A stretch of 6,114 bases of DNA, taken from positions 1 through 6,114 of the forward strand of contig CATPAP010000133.1 of NCBI GenBank assembly GCA_955651875.1, in the 5' to 3' direction. This DNA is from Candidatus Dormiibacterota bacterium (GTDB lineage: Bacteria > Chloroflexota > Dormibacteria > Aeolococcales > Aeolococcaceae). Of the stretch, positions 4,843-6,114 are shown piece after piece; position 1 is the stretch's first letter; the number at the start of each line of letters is the position of its first letter. The notes beneath the pieces are model-generated. The model searched no databases and was not told the origin of the DNA. It was given only the letters and a program-made list of their open reading frames with translations. The translations under genes and the position numbers were made by a program.

Positions 4843-6114
4843 TTGATCAGCAAGGCAATCCGCACCGGCATCCTGGGACACCCGGCGGCGCTCACCCGGG
4901 CGCGAGCCTGGCGCGCCCGCGTTCTGCGCGGACCCATCGACCAACCAGTCTGGGTTCGACCGTCCCTGCTGGCGCTGCTGATCGGCACCGCCGTCCTGTA
5001 CATCTGGGGGCTCGGCGCGTCTGGTACGGCCAACGACTACTACTCCGCCGCCGTGCTGGCTGGAACGAAGAGCTGGAAGGCGTTCTTCTTCGGTTCGTTC
5101 GACGCATCGAACTTCATCACTGTCGACAAGCCGCCCGCGTCGCTGTGGGTGATGGAGATTTCGTCGCGGATCTTCGGCTTCTCGAGTTGGAGCATGCTGG
5201 TCCCGCAGGCGCTCGAGGGCGTTGGCGCGGTGGCCCTGCTGTTCGCAACGGTGCGCCGGTGGTCGGGACCGGGCGCCGGCTTCCTGGCGGCGAGCGCGCT
5301 GGCGCTGACCCCAGTGGCAGCACTGATGTTCCGCTTCAACAACCCCGACGCCCTCCTCGTGCTGTTGCTCGTCGCCGGCGCCTACGCGATCGTTCGCGCG
5401 ATCGAAAGCGGCAGCACGCGCTGGATGATCCTGTGCGGCACCTTCATCGGTTTCGGCTTCCTCACCAAGATGCTGCAGGCGGTCCTCGTGCTGCCGGTAT
5501 TCGCGCTGGTGTACTTCCTTGCCGCGCCGGGCTCGTGGCGCCGTCGCATCGTCCAGCTGCTGGCAGGCGCCCTCGCCACCGTGGTCTCGGCGGGGTGGTG
5601 GGTGGCCGCAGTTACCCTGACGCCCGCCGCCGACCGGCCATTCATCGGTGGGTCGACGGACAACAGCGTCCTCCAGTTGATCTTCGGCTACAACGGCTTT
5701 GGCCGGCTCACCGGGACCTCCACCAACGGCGGCGGCGGCGCCAACTTCAGCGGTACCCCGGGGCTGCTGCGACTCTTCAACACCGAGATGGGCACACAGA
5801 TTGCCTGGCTCATCGCGGCCGCGCTGATCGGACTGGTCAGCGGCGTGTGGTTCACGCGGCGTGCTCCACGGGGGGATCGCACACGCGCGGCATTGCTCCT
5901 ATGGGGCGGCTGGTTCCTCCTTACCGGCGCGGTGTTCTCGCTGATGGGCGGCATCATCCATCCCTACTACACAGTGGCGCTCGCCCCCGGTGTGGCCGGG
6001 GTGGCGGCGGTGGCGGCGCGTTTGCTGTGGGCGGCGCGCTCAACCCTGCTCGCGCGCCTCGCGCTCGCGGCGATGGTCGCCGCATCGGGGGTGACCAGTG
6101 TCCTGCTTCTCAAT
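4843..6114 (+). CDS. GT39-family (PMT/ArnT-like) membrane glycosyltransferase, 3' end outside window
   Basis: The frame stays open to the window end, giving 424 residues of a longer polytopic enzyme. After a basic cytoplasmic N-terminus, the first membrane segment is near 41-57 (LLALLIGTAVLYIWGL). The following outer loop carries NDYYSAAVLAGTKSWKAFF (64-82) and the family motif VDKPP (94-98), comparable to the acidic/KPP catalytic loop of GT39/GT83 enzymes. FNNPDALLVLLLVAGAYA (165-182) and LTKMLQA (207-213) follow, then a Gly/Asn loop (GTSTNGGGGANFSG, 291-304), and GGIIHPYYTVALAP (369-382) near the end. Such enzymes transfer a sugar from a polyprenyl-phosphate donor to an acceptor on the outer face of the membrane. 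The TTG at 4843 is preferred because GGAG lies seven bases upstream (4832-4835); a GTG at 4768, with AGG at 4757-4759, is the alternative and would add 25 residues. It follows the GT2/GtrA gene by 156 bases with no clear promoter or terminator between, so co-transcription is likely. Confidence 0.9.
   Translation, partial: MISKAIRTGILGHPAALTRARAWRARVLRGPIDQPVWVRPSLLALLIGTAVLYIWGLGASGTANDYYSAAVLAGTKSWKAFFFGSFDASNFITVDKPPASLWVMEISSRIFGFSSWSMLVPQALEGVGAVALLFATVRRWSGPGAGFLAASALALTPVAALMFRFNNPDALLVLLLVAGAYAIVRAIESGSTRWMILCGTFIGFGFLTKMLQAVLVLPVFALVYFLAAPGSWRRRIVQLLAGALATVVSAGWWVAAVTLTPAADRPFIGGSTDNSVLQLIFGYNGFGRLTGTSTNGGGGANFSGTPGLLRLFNTEMGTQIAWLIAAALIGLVSGVWFTRRAPRGDRTRAALLLWGGWFLLTGAVFSLMGGIIHPYYTVALAPGVAGVAAVAARLLWAARSTLLARLALAAMVAASGVTSVLLLN

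Noticed and set aside
4462..4944. Minus-strand 160-codon frame between the two glycosyltransferase genes
   Set aside because: Most of it is antisense to the GtrA domain and the GT39 N-terminus; composition is Arg/Gly-rich without any family pattern.

Overview
The window is high-GC DNA (roughly two thirds G+C by eye) with strong G/C preference at third codon positions, GTG/TTG starts and actinobacterial-type protein families, so the source is most likely an actinomycete. No genus can be supported from the sequence alone. It holds six intact or window-edge genes plus a 580-base non-coding stretch that looks like an integration scar.

Left block (1-1115, + strand): the 3' end of an NTF2/SnoaL-like protein gene overlaps the GTG start of a complete NAD(P)-binding atypical SDR (NmrA-like) oxidoreductase gene through a GTGA junction, so the two are probably translationally coupled. 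Middle block (1285-2897): a small dimeric-barrel-like protein of 95 aa and a class I SAM-dependent methyltransferase form a two-gene minus-strand operon. It is divergent from a TetR/AcrR repressor gene, and all three share a 64-base A/T-richer intergenic region. This is the usual layout of a small-molecule-responsive TetR module; ligand and methylation substrate cannot be read from the sequence.

Scar block (2898-3477): there is no convincing intact gene here. In order it contains weak hairpins behind the TetR gene, a pair of 16-bp direct repeats and a repeated GGCCATTTT that resemble insertion-sequence ends, a 3' fragment of a tRNA-Gly(GCC) gene complete from the anticodon arm to the encoded CCA, a hairpin directly on the tRNA end, and a minus-strand stretch with a coding-like base pattern but a frame change. 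A detached tRNA 3' end is the classic footprint of tyrosine-recombinase integration. On that reading, DNA left of about 3094 would belong to, or derive from, an integrated element and DNA right of 3145 would be chromosome. No integrase and no intact tRNA-Gly lie in the window, so this stays an inference.

Right block (3478-6114, + strand): a fused GT2 glycosyltransferase/GtrA membrane protein is followed by a GT39-type polytopic glycosyltransferase that runs off the window. Together they suggest a cell-envelope glycosylation route: the GT2 domain charges a polyprenyl phosphate with a sugar, the GtrA domain helps present it on the outer face, and the GT39 enzyme transfers it to an acceptor there. 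These are known families. I do not see a clearly new system; the most informative item is the tRNA-Gly scar.
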